A DNA stretch of 64,000 nucleotides, taken from Candidatus Poribacteria bacterium. Its GTDB lineage: Bacteria; Poribacteria; WGA-4E; WGA-3G. This document shows positions 8,259 through 17,156 of this stretch, in pieces. The number at the start of each line of letters is the position of its first letter. Position 1 is the first letter of the stretch. Location: NCBI GenBank assembly GCA_022827185.1, contig JAJDTM010000013.1:85508-149507 (forward strand). The letters run 5' to 3'. The notes below the pieces were generated by a model. The model had not been told where the DNA came from. It made no database searches and worked only from the letters and a program-made list of their open reading frames with translations. The position numbers and the translations under genes were made by a program.

Positions 8259-9017
8259 CTATTGACCAATTTCCAATTTTAGGTGTCCCCACAGCGTCGT
8301 GAGTTTCCCTTCAGATTGAACGGCAAGCCTTGTTGGATCAAAATTATCCGCGAAGATTTCCGCCTCATGTTCAGGTGTAGCAACAATAACATTATCAACA
8401 CCATAAATACCGAATTTCCAGCAGTCAAAACTGATGTTTCCTGACTTGTAAGTATTGTCCTTGACCTCCCACTCGGCGATCTGTATCGGTTTTTTATCGG
8501 TGACATCCCATATATGAATGGTGACGCGCTTTTCCTGTGTCATTAACGCTGCTTTGAGTATAAAATGGTCAGACACCGCCGGATAGTTACTTCTCGCTTG
8601 TCCGCCCTTCACTGGAAAGGGTTGCCAAGCATTAACAGGTCCGTCTTTATTCGTTGTCACTTTGACGTTACTGCGTCCCCACCATCGCATCCAATAAGAA
8701 CCGTTTGGGGTCTGTCGTAACGCGCCGCCGCCGTCTCCCTGTCCACTCCATTCGATGATGAACCATTCGTAATAGATGATGACATCGTTGAAGTGTTGAA
8801 CAGACCGAAGACTCACGTAGTCTCCACCGGATTTCCCCTGGTCCAAATAGAGGATACCGTCCTTTGGGTAGACGAATTTGGGAGTGTTTGTTTGCCATTT
8901 AGTGGTTAAGTTCAAATCATCCTCAAAATCTTCTGTCAACAAGATTTCCGCTGGTGCGTCAAACGCCACAAAAGCGAATATCATTAGAATCAAGGCGCAT
9001 CTAATCGCATGCATCAT
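8259..9017 (-). CDS. Secreted beta-sandwich protein with C-terminal KLTTxW motif
   Basis: 252 residues with a signal peptide (CALILMIFAFVAFDAPAE) and a mature beta-rich domain rich in Trp (YYEWFIIEW, GSYWMRWWGRSN). The early EDFEDDLNLTTKWQTNTPKFVYPKDGIL-type opening resembles concanavalin-like/DUF1080-like domains of carbohydrate-active secreted proteins; this is a fold guess only. The C-terminus is SEGKLTTLWGHLKLEIGQ, carrying the shared terminal motif plus a six-residue tail. It is likely co-transcribed with the Gfo/Idh gene downstream. Confidence 0.75.
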   Translation of the reverse strand: MMHAIRCALILMIFAFVAFDAPAEILLTEDFEDDLNLTTKWQTNTPKFVYPKDGILYLDQGKSGGDYVSLRSVQHFNDVIIYYEWFIIEWSGQGDGGGALRQTPNGSYWMRWWGRSNVKVTTNKDGPVNAWQPFPVKGGQARSNYPAVSDHFILKAALMTQEKRVTIHIWDVTDKKPIQIAEWEVKDNTYKSGNISFDCWKFGIYGVDNVIVATPEHEAEIFADNFDPTRLAVQSEGKLTTLWGHLKLEIGQ

Positions 9018-9181
9018 TTTCTAACTCCTGTGTTAAACGAAAGTTCAGCAAAACGAGGCAAAGTTCACCTGACTGAATGATACTGAAACCAATCATCAGC
9101 AGTATAACAAATGGGATAAAAAACCGCAAGGAAAACTTCACTGCAGATGTATCAAAACAGGTTTAGGCGTTTCGATTTCGC

Positions 9182-9210
9182 TTGTCACTTCTCTGCCAAC
9201 GTGTTATTAT
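9182..9210 (+). promoter_or_regulatory. Sigma70-type promoter for the GH32-like gene
   Basis: TTGTCA (5 of 6 to consensus), a 17-nt spacer and TATTAT (5 of 6) lie 60 nt before the ATG of the glycosidase gene, in the gap between divergent genes. Confidence 0.6.
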
Positions 9211-9269
9211 ACTCTGATCCTGTATGCTACTTTCAGCGCAGCGAAGAATAGGAGGAAAATTCACGGCAA

Positions 9270-10784
9270 ATGGACGCAACAACTACAATCGAAAACCTCC
9301 AAGAATATATTGGAAACGCTCGTGAATTGCGAGAATTGCTTTCAACGGACCCGCATCGTCCACGCTATCACCTGCTCCCACCTGAAGGGTTCTTTAATGA
9401 TGCGAACTGTACCATCTTTTGGAATGGACGGTCCCACGTTTTCTATCTTGGACGGATGCCAAACCCAAACGCGGATGAATGGCTACCAGTGCTTGATCAT
9501 TCTTCCAGCTGCGATTTGGTGCATTGGATACACCATCCACCGGCAATAAAACCGCGCACTGATGGCTCGATGCCGCGCGGGATATACAGTGGCGACGCTA
9601 TCGAGAACGCCCCAGTTCCGACACTCATTTATCACGTACCGAACCAAGGGACTTGTATCGCAACCAGCGACGATGATGATCTGATTCAGTGGACACCTTC
9701 ACCCGCGAATCCGGTCATCCCGATACCGGACGAACCGCAAGAGTACTACGTTTTTGATCCGTGTGCATGGTACGAAAACGGCACTTATTACGCGCTCATA
9801 GGCAACAAAAACAGTCGTGATGGCTATGAAGGCGATGCTACGAGTCTTTTTCGGTCTGATGATTGTCTCCATTGGGAGTACCGGGGTCCGTTCTATCAAT
9901 CTTCACGGCGTTGGACGGATGCGGTTGAGGACTGCGCCTGTCCCGACTTCTTTCCACTTGGTGACAGATATATGCTCCTGATGCACGGGCATCGTCCTTA
10001 CGGTATGGCGCACTACTACTTGGGACGTTATGAAGACGAACAGTTCTATCCAGAAACACACGGCCGTATGAACTGGCAAGGCGGACAACTCTCTGGACCT
10101 GAAACGCTTCTTGATGATATGGAGCGGCGTATCTTCTTCGGTTGGATTCGCGAAGCACGTCCTTGGGAGAAACACGGGTGGGCTTCTGTGATGACGCTGC
10201 CGCGATTGCTATCGTTGAGTGAAGATGGAAATCTCTGTATTGAACCCGTACCGGAACTCGAAAAACTTCGTACCAATCACTACCATCAAGAATCTATGCA
10301 GCTCAAGGCTGACACTGAGATCAATATTGAAGCGGTAAGCGGCGACTGTCTTGAGTTGCAGTTGGAAATTGAACCGCGAGGTGCGACAGAATTCGGTGTG
10401 AAGGTGCGCAGGTCCCCGGATAGCGAAGAGGAAACGGCAATTGCTTTTTCCACAATCGACGAATGCCTCAAAATCGACCTCACGAAATCAACGTTAGATA
10501 AGGAAGTAAAATATCCGCGCCTTACCCCACGAGACGAAGATGGTGGAGAACGTTGGACGAGTTCGCAGGAAACACCCTTCAAATTGGTCGAAGGAGAAGC
10601 CCTGAAACTCCATATCTTCTTAGACCGTTCGGTTATGGAAGTTTTTGCCAACAGGCGACAGTGCCTAACGCAACGCATCTATCCCACGCGAGCCGATAGC
10701 CTCGGTGTTTCAATCTTCACCAGCGGTGGCGAAGCATTCTTAAACAGGTTGGACGCATGGACAATGACACCAACTGTAGGGTGA
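9270..10784 (+). CDS. GH32-like glycosidase (beta-fructosidase family) with altered acid/base position
   Basis: 504 residues, two domains: a five-bladed propeller and a C-terminal beta-sandwich (IFLDRSVMEVFANRRQ and RIYPTRADS are typical of the GH32 C-domain). The nucleophile motif usually WMNDPNG reads FFNDANC with Asp (D44) kept. The RDP motif reads FDP (D163). The EC motif, normally WECPDFF, reads CACPDFF, so the acid/base Glu is Ala at 223, with E220 nearby. It has no signal peptide, so is probably cytoplasmic. Family enzymes cleave sucrose, levan or inulin, but the substitutions make activity on standard fructans uncertain. GGAGG lies about 14 nt upstream. Confidence 0.85.
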   Translation: MDATTTIENLQEYIGNARELRELLSTDPHRPRYHLLPPEGFFNDANCTIFWNGRSHVFYLGRMPNPNADEWLPVLDHSSSCDLVHWIHHPPAIKPRTDGSMPRGIYSGDAIENAPVPTLIYHVPNQGTCIATSDDDDLIQWTPSPANPVIPIPDEPQEYYVFDPCAWYENGTYYALIGNKNSRDGYEGDATSLFRSDDCLHWEYRGPFYQSSRRWTDAVEDCACPDFFPLGDRYMLLMHGHRPYGMAHYYLGRYEDEQFYPETHGRMNWQGGQLSGPETLLDDMERRIFFGWIREARPWEKHGWASVMTLPRLLSLSEDGNLCIEPVPELEKLRTNHYHQESMQLKADTEINIEAVSGDCLELQLEIEPRGATEFGVKVRRSPDSEEETAIAFSTIDECLKIDLTKSTLDKEVKYPRLTPRDEDGGERWTSSQETPFKLVEGEALKLHIFLDRSVMEVFANRRQCLTQRIYPTRADSLGVSIFTSGGEAFLNRLDAWTMTPTVG

Positions 10785-10810
10785 TACAATCAAAGGAATC
10801 GTAGGAAATT

Positions 10811-11701
10811 ATGCAATCTCAAGAACTCCCCACAATCGGTTTTATTGGACTCGGCAATATGGGCGGAAGGATGGCGAAGAATCTCCACAATGCTGGGTAC
10901 CCGCTCATCGGATATGATATTGATGCCGCAAAATGCACGGCACTTGCTGCGATAGGTGCGACAGCAGGTCAGGATACTGCTGAGGTCGTTAAAAATAACG
11001 ATGTCGTTATGACGAGTTTGCGGTCCTCTGATGTTTTTTGCAGTGTCGCAGAACAACACCTTATCCCGAATGCTCGCGACGGTCATGTTTTTATTGACTT
11101 AGGCACAACCGAAGTAGAGAGGACACGGGAATTTGCGACAGCATTTGCCGAAAGAGGTGCTGCACTGATAGACGCACCTGTGAGCGGTGGCCCGCACGGT
11201 TCTGAGACCGGAACACTCCGTATTTTTGTCGGTGGTGATGCTGCAATTGTCGAAAAATGTCGTCTGATCTTGGAAATCCTCGGGGAGCCGAAATATGTAG
11301 TCTACTGTGGTCCGAGTGGTTCTGGTCAGATCGTTAAGGGTGTGAACCAATTGGCAATGGGACTCGGTGCTGCGGCGTATATGGAGGCGATGGCATTTGG
11401 GGTTTGTGCTGGCGTGGACCCGAAGGCAATCCGCGAAGTTGTCGGTATGGGGGACGGTTGGCGTGGCGAATTTGATAGCATCGCGAAACGTATCATTGAC
11501 GGTGGCGGCGAAACGCTTGTCGTTAAATATCCTGAATTGCCGTATTTCCTCGCAGCGGCAGAAGCATCAGGGTTTGAAATCCCGTTGACTAAAGCACTCT
11601 ACGAATTTTGTAAGAACGGAAATTACGAAATGTTTGACAATATGAACCGCCCCTCGCGCTCGTTTTGGAGAACGTTAACGAAAGATTCGGATGCGGAATA
11701 G
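10811..11701 (+). CDS. 3-hydroxyisobutyrate dehydrogenase-type beta-hydroxyacid dehydrogenase
   Basis: 296 residues of the 6-phosphogluconate-dehydrogenase-like family. NAD motif GFIGLGNMGGRMAKNL (residues 9-24); substrate-binding motif DAPVSGGPHGSETGTLRIFVGG; the catalytic Lys lies in GSGQIVKGVNQLAMG. Such enzymes oxidise 3-hydroxyisobutyrate, tartronate semialdehyde, glyoxylate-type or related acids; the precise substrate is not readable. It starts 26 bp after the GH32-like gene with AGGAAA before the ATG, suggesting a shared sugar-use operon. Confidence 0.9.
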   Translation: MQSQELPTIGFIGLGNMGGRMAKNLHNAGYPLIGYDIDAAKCTALAAIGATAGQDTAEVVKNNDVVMTSLRSSDVFCSVAEQHLIPNARDGHVFIDLGTTEVERTREFATAFAERGAALIDAPVSGGPHGSETGTLRIFVGGDAAIVEKCRLILEILGEPKYVVYCGPSGSGQIVKGVNQLAMGLGAAAYMEAMAFGVCAGVDPKAIREVVGMGDGWRGEFDSIAKRIIDGGGETLVVKYPELPYFLAAAEASGFEIPLTKALYEFCKNGNYEMFDNMNRPSRSFWRTLTKDSDAE

Positions 11702-11703
11702 CG

Positions 11704-12474
11704 TTAGTCGGTGTTGAAGACTTGGGACATTTCGACTTGTAATAATTCCAAGAGTTCCCTTTTCAGGTGAATGAGGTCGGTATCCGTGACGTTCCGCGGG
11801 CGGGGTAATGGAACAGGGATCTCTGTCTTCAATGTTGCGGGTCGGGCTGTCAGTACATAGATTTTGTCTGCAAGTAGGAGTGCCTCCTCAACATCGTGGG
11901 TGATGAGGAGAACGGTTTGCCGTCCTTCTGTCCAGATGTCAAGTAGGATAGACTGCATGACGGTGCGCGTCATTGCATCCAATGCCCCGAAGGGTTCATC
12001 TAAAAGTAAGATTTCCTTCCGAAAGAGAAGCGTTCGGACGAGTGCGACACGCTGTCGCATGCCACCGGATAACTGCATCGGGTAACTATTTTCAAAGCCG
12101 CTCAAGCCGAGTTGTGCCAAACGCTGTTGTGCTTTTTCCTTTGCAGTGTCAAGCGGTTCTCGCTGAATTTCGGGACCGACGAGGACGTTCCTGAGGACCG
12201 TCCGCCACGGTAAAAGGAGATCCTTCTGTTGCATGTAGGCGAAACGCCCTGTATTGCCAAAAATCTGCTCGCCGTTGAGGTAGATTTCCCCAGTATCGGG
12301 CGCGAGTATCCCTGAGATGATATTAAAAAGTGTGCTTTTGCCACAGCCGGAAGGCCCCAGCAAAGCGACAAACTCTCCCTCATCAACAGAGAAATTCAAA
12401 GCGTCCAGCACCGGTAATTGCCCCCCGTTCTGAACGAAGGTTTGGGTTAAATTTTTTACCTCAAGTCTGCTCAT
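11704..12474 (-). CDS. ABC transporter ATP-binding protein (nitrate/sulfonate/pyrimidine-precursor importer type)
   Basis: 256 residues with Walker A GPSGCGKST (40-48), Q-loop YMQQKDLLLPWRT, signature LSGGMRQRVAL, Walker B ILLLDEPFGALD and switch His ITHDVEEAL. The DLLLPWRTV.NV segment and short C-terminus place it with the SsuB/TauB/ThiZ group. No permease or binding protein is adjacent: the next minus-strand gene upstream is a DUF58 protein 15 bp away. It may continue with permease genes outside the window or work with distant partners. Convergent with the hydroxyacid dehydrogenase, with only 2 bp between. Confidence 0.9.
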   Translation of the reverse strand: MSRLEVKNLTQTFVQNGGQLPVLDALNFSVDEGEFVALLGPSGCGKSTLFNIISGILAPDTGEIYLNGEQIFGNTGRFAYMQQKDLLLPWRTVLRNVLVGPEIQREPLDTAKEKAQQRLAQLGLSGFENSYPMQLSGGMRQRVALVRTLLFRKEILLLDEPFGALDAMTRTVMQSILLDIWTEGRQTVLLITHDVEEALLLADKIYVLTARPATLKTEIPVPLPRPRNVTDTDLIHLKRELLELLQVEMSQVFNTD

Positions 12475-12489
12475 AAACGCACAAGGACT

Positions 12490-13365
12490 TTAATTTCGGG
12501 TGGCACGTTGGCGGAAAAATTGGATAAGCGGTTTTACATACGGTTCATCTGTTCTGATATGGATAGCATCAATCTGGTTTGCCCGGAAAATCTGCCGACG
12601 TTCTGCATCGGTACGCTGATTCAGCTCTGTGTATAACTGTCGCGCCTCCTCGGAACGTGTGTCAACAACCATTGTTTCTCCGGTCTCGGCATCTTCGAGT
12701 TCTATCAGCCCAACATCCGGCAATTCCAATTCGCGTCTGTCTTGTAGTGTGATAGCGATGAGTGAATGCCGTTTGCTGCTCAAACGTAACTGCTTTTCAT
12801 AGCCTGTATTCTTAAAATCAGAGATAAGAAACACAACGCTGTGCGGTTTAAGCACCTGATCGACAAACGCTAACGCTGTTTCAATATTCGTTCCAGGCTG
12901 CTTCGGTTGAAAATGGAGGATGTCGCGAACGACGCGTAAGACGTGCCGTTTCCCTTTCCGTGGGGCGACGAAGTGTTCAACGGTATCGGTGAAACAGATA
13001 AGCCCGACTTTGTCGTTGTTTTTGATGGCGGAAAAAGCGAGGAGCGCTGCGATCTCGGCGGCGATTTCTGCCTTCGTCTCAGCGATACTACCGAAACTGG
13101 TTGAGGCACTCATATCCACGACTAACATTATCACGAGTTCGCGTTCTTCTACGTATTTCTTGATATAGGCTTGTCCCATCCGCGCGGTGACATTCCAATC
13201 AATGGTCCGGATTTCATCGCCGGCCTGATATTCACGGACTTCATCAAAGGTAATTCCTTGCCCTTTGAAGACACTTTCATATTCACCCGCAAAGACAGTA
13301 TTAACGAGGCGATTGGTAAATATTTCGATGCGTTGGATTTTTTTGAGAATCTCTTTTTCGTTCAC
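12490..13365 (-). CDS. DUF58 / von Willebrand A-like domain protein
   Basis: 291 residues. DUF58 landmarks are EYQAGDEIRTIDWNVTAR followed by GQAYIKKYVEERELVIMLV; the VWA MIDAS motif reads DMSAS, then GLICFTDTVEHFVAPRKGKRH. No membrane segment is seen. DUF58 proteins usually accompany MoxR-type AAA ATPases and help assemble or activate metalloenzymes and membrane complexes; no moxR gene is visible here. The start codon is GTG, supported by GTAGGAAC upstream. Probably co-transcribed with the ABC ATPase gene. Confidence 0.88.
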   Translation of the reverse strand: MNEKEILKKIQRIEIFTNRLVNTVFAGEYESVFKGQGITFDEVREYQAGDEIRTIDWNVTARMGQAYIKKYVEERELVIMLVVDMSASTSFGSIAETKAEIAAEIAALLAFSAIKNNDKVGLICFTDTVEHFVAPRKGKRHVLRVVRDILHFQPKQPGTNIETALAFVDQVLKPHSVVFLISDFKNTGYEKQLRLSSKRHSLIAITLQDRRELELPDVGLIELEDAETGETMVVDTRSEEARQLYTELNQRTDAERRQIFRANQIDAIHIRTDEPYVKPLIQFFRQRATRN

Positions 13366-13597
13366 CAGTTGTGTTCCTACCGTGTTTTTTACAGCGAGTT
13401 CCCGTTCACAAGATACGCCGAAAAGACTTGCTTAACTATCGCAATGCGATTATACTATCACAAAAGAACCGAGGAATTCAAACCTTTTTAATGGCTGTTG
13501 GTGATAACACTCCGTTAGCGTGTAGGCGCGTGAATACGCTAACTTCTGGAAACCGACAGCCGACGGCTGAAAGCCGATAGCCAATTTCAGGATACCC

Positions 13598-14428
13598 ATG
13601 GAACACCTTTTTTTAGACAACACTTCGATTGAAATCCATCGCGAGATTCAAACTGGGAATATCCGCCACGTCGTTTTAGATTTTGATGGTACGATCTCGC
13701 TCATCCGAGACGGTTGGCAGAACGTGATGGTCCCGATGATGGTCGAATGCCTTCAGCAGGAGACGGATACCACCGAGACACAAGCGCAACTTGAGGCACT
13801 TGTGGTTGAATTTGTGGATAGATTGACCGGTAAGCAGACGATCTATCAGATGATTCAACTCAGTGAAGAGATCGAGAAACGCGGTGGGACACCGAAGGCA
13901 CCGCTTGCTTATAAAGACGAATATAATCGCCGATTGCTGCCTGTCGTTGAAGCGCGAATCGCTGGACTTGCGGCGGGGACCTTGACTGCCGAACCGCTCC
14001 GTGTCCCGATGTCTCTTGAATTCCTGAAAAGCCTACGTGAAATGGGAATACACTGCTATCTTGCCAGTGGAACGGATGTTGAATTTGTCAAAAACGAAGC
14101 GTCACTTCTCGGTGTTGCTGAATACCTTGATGGTGGGATTTTCGGTGCGTTGCGGGAATACAAAAAGTTCTCCAAAGCCATGATTATCCAGAAAATTATC
14201 ACAGACTTTGAACTTAGCGGGGATGAATTGCTTATCATCGGAGATGGGTACGTGGAGATCGAAAACGCGAAAGCGGTCGGCGCAATCGCTGTCGGTGTCG
14301 CATCTGTGGAGGCCAATAGGTACAATATGAACGCTGATAAGCGAGAACGTCTTATCCGTGCGGGTGCAGATATTATCATTCCTGATTTTCGGGAGGGCGC
14401 GAAGTTATTAGATTATCTATTCGATTAA
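13598..14428 (+). CDS. HAD-superfamily hydrolase (phosphatase)
   Basis: 276 residues. HAD motif I LDFDGT with nucleophile D28 and acid/base D30; a helical cap with QMIQLSEEIEKRGG; motif II in YLASGTD; Lys motif around KKFSKAMIIQKI; motif III LLIIGDGYVEIENAKAVGAIAVGVAS. It resembles phosphoglycolate-phosphatase-like members, but the GDGYVE variant and the long cap are unlike canonical Gph. The substrate is a phosphorylated small metabolite. GGATA precedes the ATG. Confidence 0.85.
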   Translation: MEHLFLDNTSIEIHREIQTGNIRHVVLDFDGTISLIRDGWQNVMVPMMVECLQQETDTTETQAQLEALVVEFVDRLTGKQTIYQMIQLSEEIEKRGGTPKAPLAYKDEYNRRLLPVVEARIAGLAAGTLTAEPLRVPMSLEFLKSLREMGIHCYLASGTDVEFVKNEASLLGVAEYLDGGIFGALREYKKFSKAMIIQKIITDFELSGDELLIIGDGYVEIENAKAVGAIAVGVASVEANRYNMNADKRERLIRAGADIIIPDFREGAKLLDYLFD

Positions 14429-14480
14429 AGGTGGCACACATTGTTTAGCGTGTTTTATTGCCCTCTTTTAATCTGTTCAC

Positions 14481-14497
14481 GGCACGCGGAGCGTGCC
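14481..14497. repeat. REP-like palindrome, second copy
   Basis: GGCACGC-GGA-GCGTGCC, a perfect 7-bp stem with a 3-nt loop followed by CTACTACTTTTAA, just before the ribosome binding site of the next gene. Compared with the copy at 167-183 both arms differ in a compensating way. Confidence 0.6.
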
Positions 14498-14519
14498 TAC
14501 TACTTTTAAGGAGTTTATT

Positions 14520-15647
14520 ATGACAAACTACGTCAAAGCGTCCGTTCACTCTTCAGAACTACACGAATTTCAAGACGACCAAACGGGCGCGCATATCTAT
14601 CAACTTACAAACGATACCTCTATTAACCATAACCTCTATTTTCTTACATCCTCGTTCACACCTGACCAAGAACACCTCATCTTTACCTCCTACCGTTCAG
14701 GAAAACCGAATTTTTTCAAACTGGGATTCCCTAATGGTGATATTGTGCAGCTGACGGATGCCGAGGACATTCACGGCTACTCTGGCGTGATTTCTAAAGA
14801 TGGCACTGAACTTTTTTACACGCAAGCAGATGCTATAAAGGCGATCCATCTTGACACATTTGAGGAACGCGTGCTTGCAGAATTTCCCGGTGGAGGTCTC
14901 GGCGAGTGTAGTGTCAGCGCGGATGAACGGTTTATCGTGACAGCGATGAAGCGCGACGACAAATCGCACATTACGGTGACTGCCACCGATGGCAGCGGCG
15001 GCGAAGTCATCCATACCTCTCCAGATCAGACGATTATCCATCCACAGTTTCATCCGAGGCATCCTGATCTCATTGCATATTCCGGTGACCCCGCACCCCG
15101 GATGTGGACTATTAAACGGGACGGTACAGAAAACCGTTCGCTCTATCAACACGACAATAACGAATTCCTCGTCCACGAAACCTTCCTCGGTGCATTAGAT
15201 GCACTGATTGTGACGCACTGGCCATACTCGCTTCGGCGGATGTCTCTGGAGACCCTACAGATGCAGACGATTGCCGATTTCAACGCGTGGCACATCGCCA
15301 GCAATCGCGATGGCACGAAAGTCTTGTGCGATACCGTCCACCCAGACATCGGTTTGCGGTTGGTAGATGTAGAAACTGGAGAACATACGCCTATCTGCTA
15401 TCCCCAAAGTTCATCCAGCGGGAGCCAATGGAAAACGGATCGGTATGCGCTCGCCGAAGATTGGGCAGCCGCACAGCAAGCAGGTGATCGAGAGAAATCG
15501 CTGAGTTGGATGGAGATGAAGGTGGACACCGTCTATGGACCGCAGTGGACGCATCCGCATCCGTCTTTCAGTCCTGATGAAGCGGCTGTCGTGTATACAT
15601 CGGATGTTTCGGGGCATTCGCAGGTTTATGTTGCTGTGATTCCATGA
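14520..15647 (+). CDS. Oligogalacturonate lyase-like seven-bladed propeller protein
   Basis: Start set at the ATG following AAGGAGTTTATT, nine codons inside the longest frame; 375 residues. The order of features (GAHIYQLTNDTSINHNLYF, FTPDQEHLIFTSYRSGKPNFF, QLTDAEDIHGYSGVISKDG, HPQFHPRHPDLIAYSG, WDFNAWHIASNRDGTK-type region, HPHPSFSPDEAAVVYTSD) follows the Pectate_lyase_22/oligogalacturonide lyase family. Conserved His residues in these blocks could bind the metal. It has no signal peptide. The family breaks pectin-derived disaccharides in the cytoplasm; an alternative is a general TolB-like propeller. Confidence 0.78.
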   Translation: MTNYVKASVHSSELHEFQDDQTGAHIYQLTNDTSINHNLYFLTSSFTPDQEHLIFTSYRSGKPNFFKLGFPNGDIVQLTDAEDIHGYSGVISKDGTELFYTQADAIKAIHLDTFEERVLAEFPGGGLGECSVSADERFIVTAMKRDDKSHITVTATDGSGGEVIHTSPDQTIIHPQFHPRHPDLIAYSGDPAPRMWTIKRDGTENRSLYQHDNNEFLVHETFLGALDALIVTHWPYSLRRMSLETLQMQTIADFNAWHIASNRDGTKVLCDTVHPDIGLRLVDVETGEHTPICYPQSSSSGSQWKTDRYALAEDWAAAQQAGDREKSLSWMEMKVDTVYGPQWTHPHPSFSPDEAAVVYTSDVSGHSQVYVAVIP

Positions 15648-15676
15648 GGTGGGAATTTTATAAAAATGAATCGACA

Positions 15677-15705
15677 TTGCTATTTCAATATTGGCATGAT
15701 ATAAT
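15677..15705 (+). promoter_or_regulatory. Sigma70-type promoter of the higBA-like operon
   Basis: TTGCTA, a 17-nt spacer and a perfect TATAAT lie 96 nt before the toxin start. Confidence 0.55.
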
Positions 15706-15720
15706 AGACATCGTTGTGAT

Positions 15721-15757
15721 GAAAACTCCTTCACTGTCAAGTGGAAACGAAGTTTTC
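15721..15757 (+). promoter_or_regulatory. Inverted repeat in the toxin-antitoxin leader
   Basis: GAAAACT and AGTTTTC flank an inner CACT-GTCA-AGTG hairpin just downstream of the predicted -10. It could be an operator or a leader RNA hairpin for autoregulation of the toxin-antitoxin pair. Position and symmetry are observed; function is inferred. Confidence 0.4.
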
Positions 15758-15800
15758 TTGCATAATAATAGCCCACCAATGTGCAGCTCATACATAGCCC

Positions 15801-16139
15801 ATGCATATCAGAAATGAAGAAAAACTGACCGAATTTGCCCGGAGACATCCGAATACTCGATCAGCACTGAACAGATGGCGTGCATTGATGGAGCAAGAAA
15901 GTTTTGGTTCAATCGTTGAGTTGCGCGAAAAATTCCCGCACGCTGATCTAATCCAAGTGAACGTGCGAGAAAGGCTGCCGACAGGTTCGTACACCACTGT
16001 AAAGAGAACTTGGACTGCTTTCAATATTGGCGGCAACAAAGTTCGTCTTTTAGTATCTATGCAGTATCAATTCCAACGCGCCACTATTCGTAAAGTATTC
16101 ACACACGCGGAATATGATGCTTGGAACAAACGGAGATAG
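15801..16139 (+). CDS. higB: HigB-type mRNA interferase toxin
   Basis: 112 residues of the HigB_toxin family (RelE superfamily). The C-terminal block carries the landmarks: TWTAFNIGGNKVRLLVSMQY and then IRKVFTHAEYD, matching the family's FNIGGNKYRL and THAEYD signatures. Basic and aromatic residues suit ribosome-dependent or free mRNA cleavage. It precedes its partner gene by 6 bp, the toxin-first order typical of higBA. No strong Shine-Dalgarno is present before the ATG. Confidence 0.87.
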   Translation: MHIRNEEKLTEFARRHPNTRSALNRWRALMEQESFGSIVELREKFPHADLIQVNVRERLPTGSYTTVKRTWTAFNIGGNKVRLLVSMQYQFQRATIRKVFTHAEYDAWNKRR

Positions 16140-16145
16140 AAAATA

Positions 16146-17078
16146 ATGTTAACCGATATACAAACTACCCAAAATGTATCATCTCTATTAGCACCTTTCG
16201 TCCCCGTGGAGCCGGATATGCCTGCACCCGAAAAACAAGATCCTTTTGTAACACAACAGACTCTACTTCAGAAAACTGTGAAGGCTGCTCCTTATTCAGA
16301 AAGTGATTATCGTTGGCTCTCTAGTGTCTTGGAATTATTAATCGATATCGGGAATCGGGAAGAAACCCTCAGTTTCAATATAATATCAAGAAGCGACTAC
16401 CGGCACCTTTCACCCTTACTTGAAGAATTAGTTGACACAGTCGGTGAAAATGCACACCACCCTGCTACCTCCCTGATGATGCTCGTTGGGTTTCTCGTTG
16501 AAAGGTATGAGAAAGAAAACGTTCCAAAGTTATCGGATCTCCCTACAGAGTCGCCAGAGGAAACAGAAGGGACAGAAGAAGCATTGGTCGAATGGAACGA
16601 CGAATGGGAGATCTTGGAGATAAGGGACCTCAATCCCGAAGAGATGAAGGAACTGGAAAAAAAACATCCACCGGCTGCCATCTTAGAATGGACTGAAACA
16701 GAGGTGACAATTCATGCCTTTTTCTCTATCGGTAATATTCTTTCAGAGGGGGGTTGGATACGAGAAGCCATTTCTGCCTACGACATGGTGCTCCGCTTGA
16801 AACCGGATTTCGCTGAAGCCTACTACAACCGCGGCACAGCGAAAACGTTTGTCGCTGAATATCAACTTGCTATTACTGATTTTGATGAAGCCATTCACCT
16901 CAAACCAGAATTTGTAGAAGCTTACTATAACCGCGGTCTAACGAAGTTTACCCTTAACCAGAGCGAAGCGGCGGAACACGATTTACGAACCGCGTTAAAA
17001 TTGGCTAAACAGCAAGAACATAACAATATCAAAGTTAATATCAAGCAACGTCTCCAGGAACTCAATAACATAGAATAA
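16146..17078 (+). CDS. HigA-like antitoxin fused to TPR repeats, no HTH
   Basis: 310 residues. Residues 81-126 (SDYRHLSPLLEELVD ... ATSLMMLVGFLVERYEKENVP) match the toxin-binding N-terminal segment of COG5499-type HigA antitoxins, and 52-72 look like a partial duplicate (SDYRWLSSVLELLID). Where such antitoxins normally have an Xre-type helix-turn-helix, an acidic linker (130-180) leads to three TPR units (about 188-285, YYNRGTAK and YYNRGLTK). Its GGAG lies in the last codons of higB, so translation is coupled. It should neutralise the toxin; autoregulation through an HTH is not possible as in standard HigA. Confidence 0.75.
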   Translation: MLTDIQTTQNVSSLLAPFVPVEPDMPAPEKQDPFVTQQTLLQKTVKAAPYSESDYRWLSSVLELLIDIGNREETLSFNIISRSDYRHLSPLLEELVDTVGENAHHPATSLMMLVGFLVERYEKENVPKLSDLPTESPEETEGTEEALVEWNDEWEILEIRDLNPEEMKELEKKHPPAAILEWTETEVTIHAFFSIGNILSEGGWIREAISAYDMVLRLKPDFAEAYYNRGTAKTFVAEYQLAITDFDEAIHLKPEFVEAYYNRGLTKFTLNQSEAAEHDLRTALKLAKQQEHNNIKVNIKQRLQELNNIE

Positions 17079-17156
17079 TGGGTTGTAGGAGAAGCTTTGT
17101 ATCTTACCGTTTTCGGTCCTGATGAAAACACGTGTTACACGTAAGGAGATTGACTT

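Noticed and set aside
11704..13365. Complete ABC import operon
   Set aside because: Only the ATPase is present; the neighbour is a DUF58 protein and no permease or binding protein was found.
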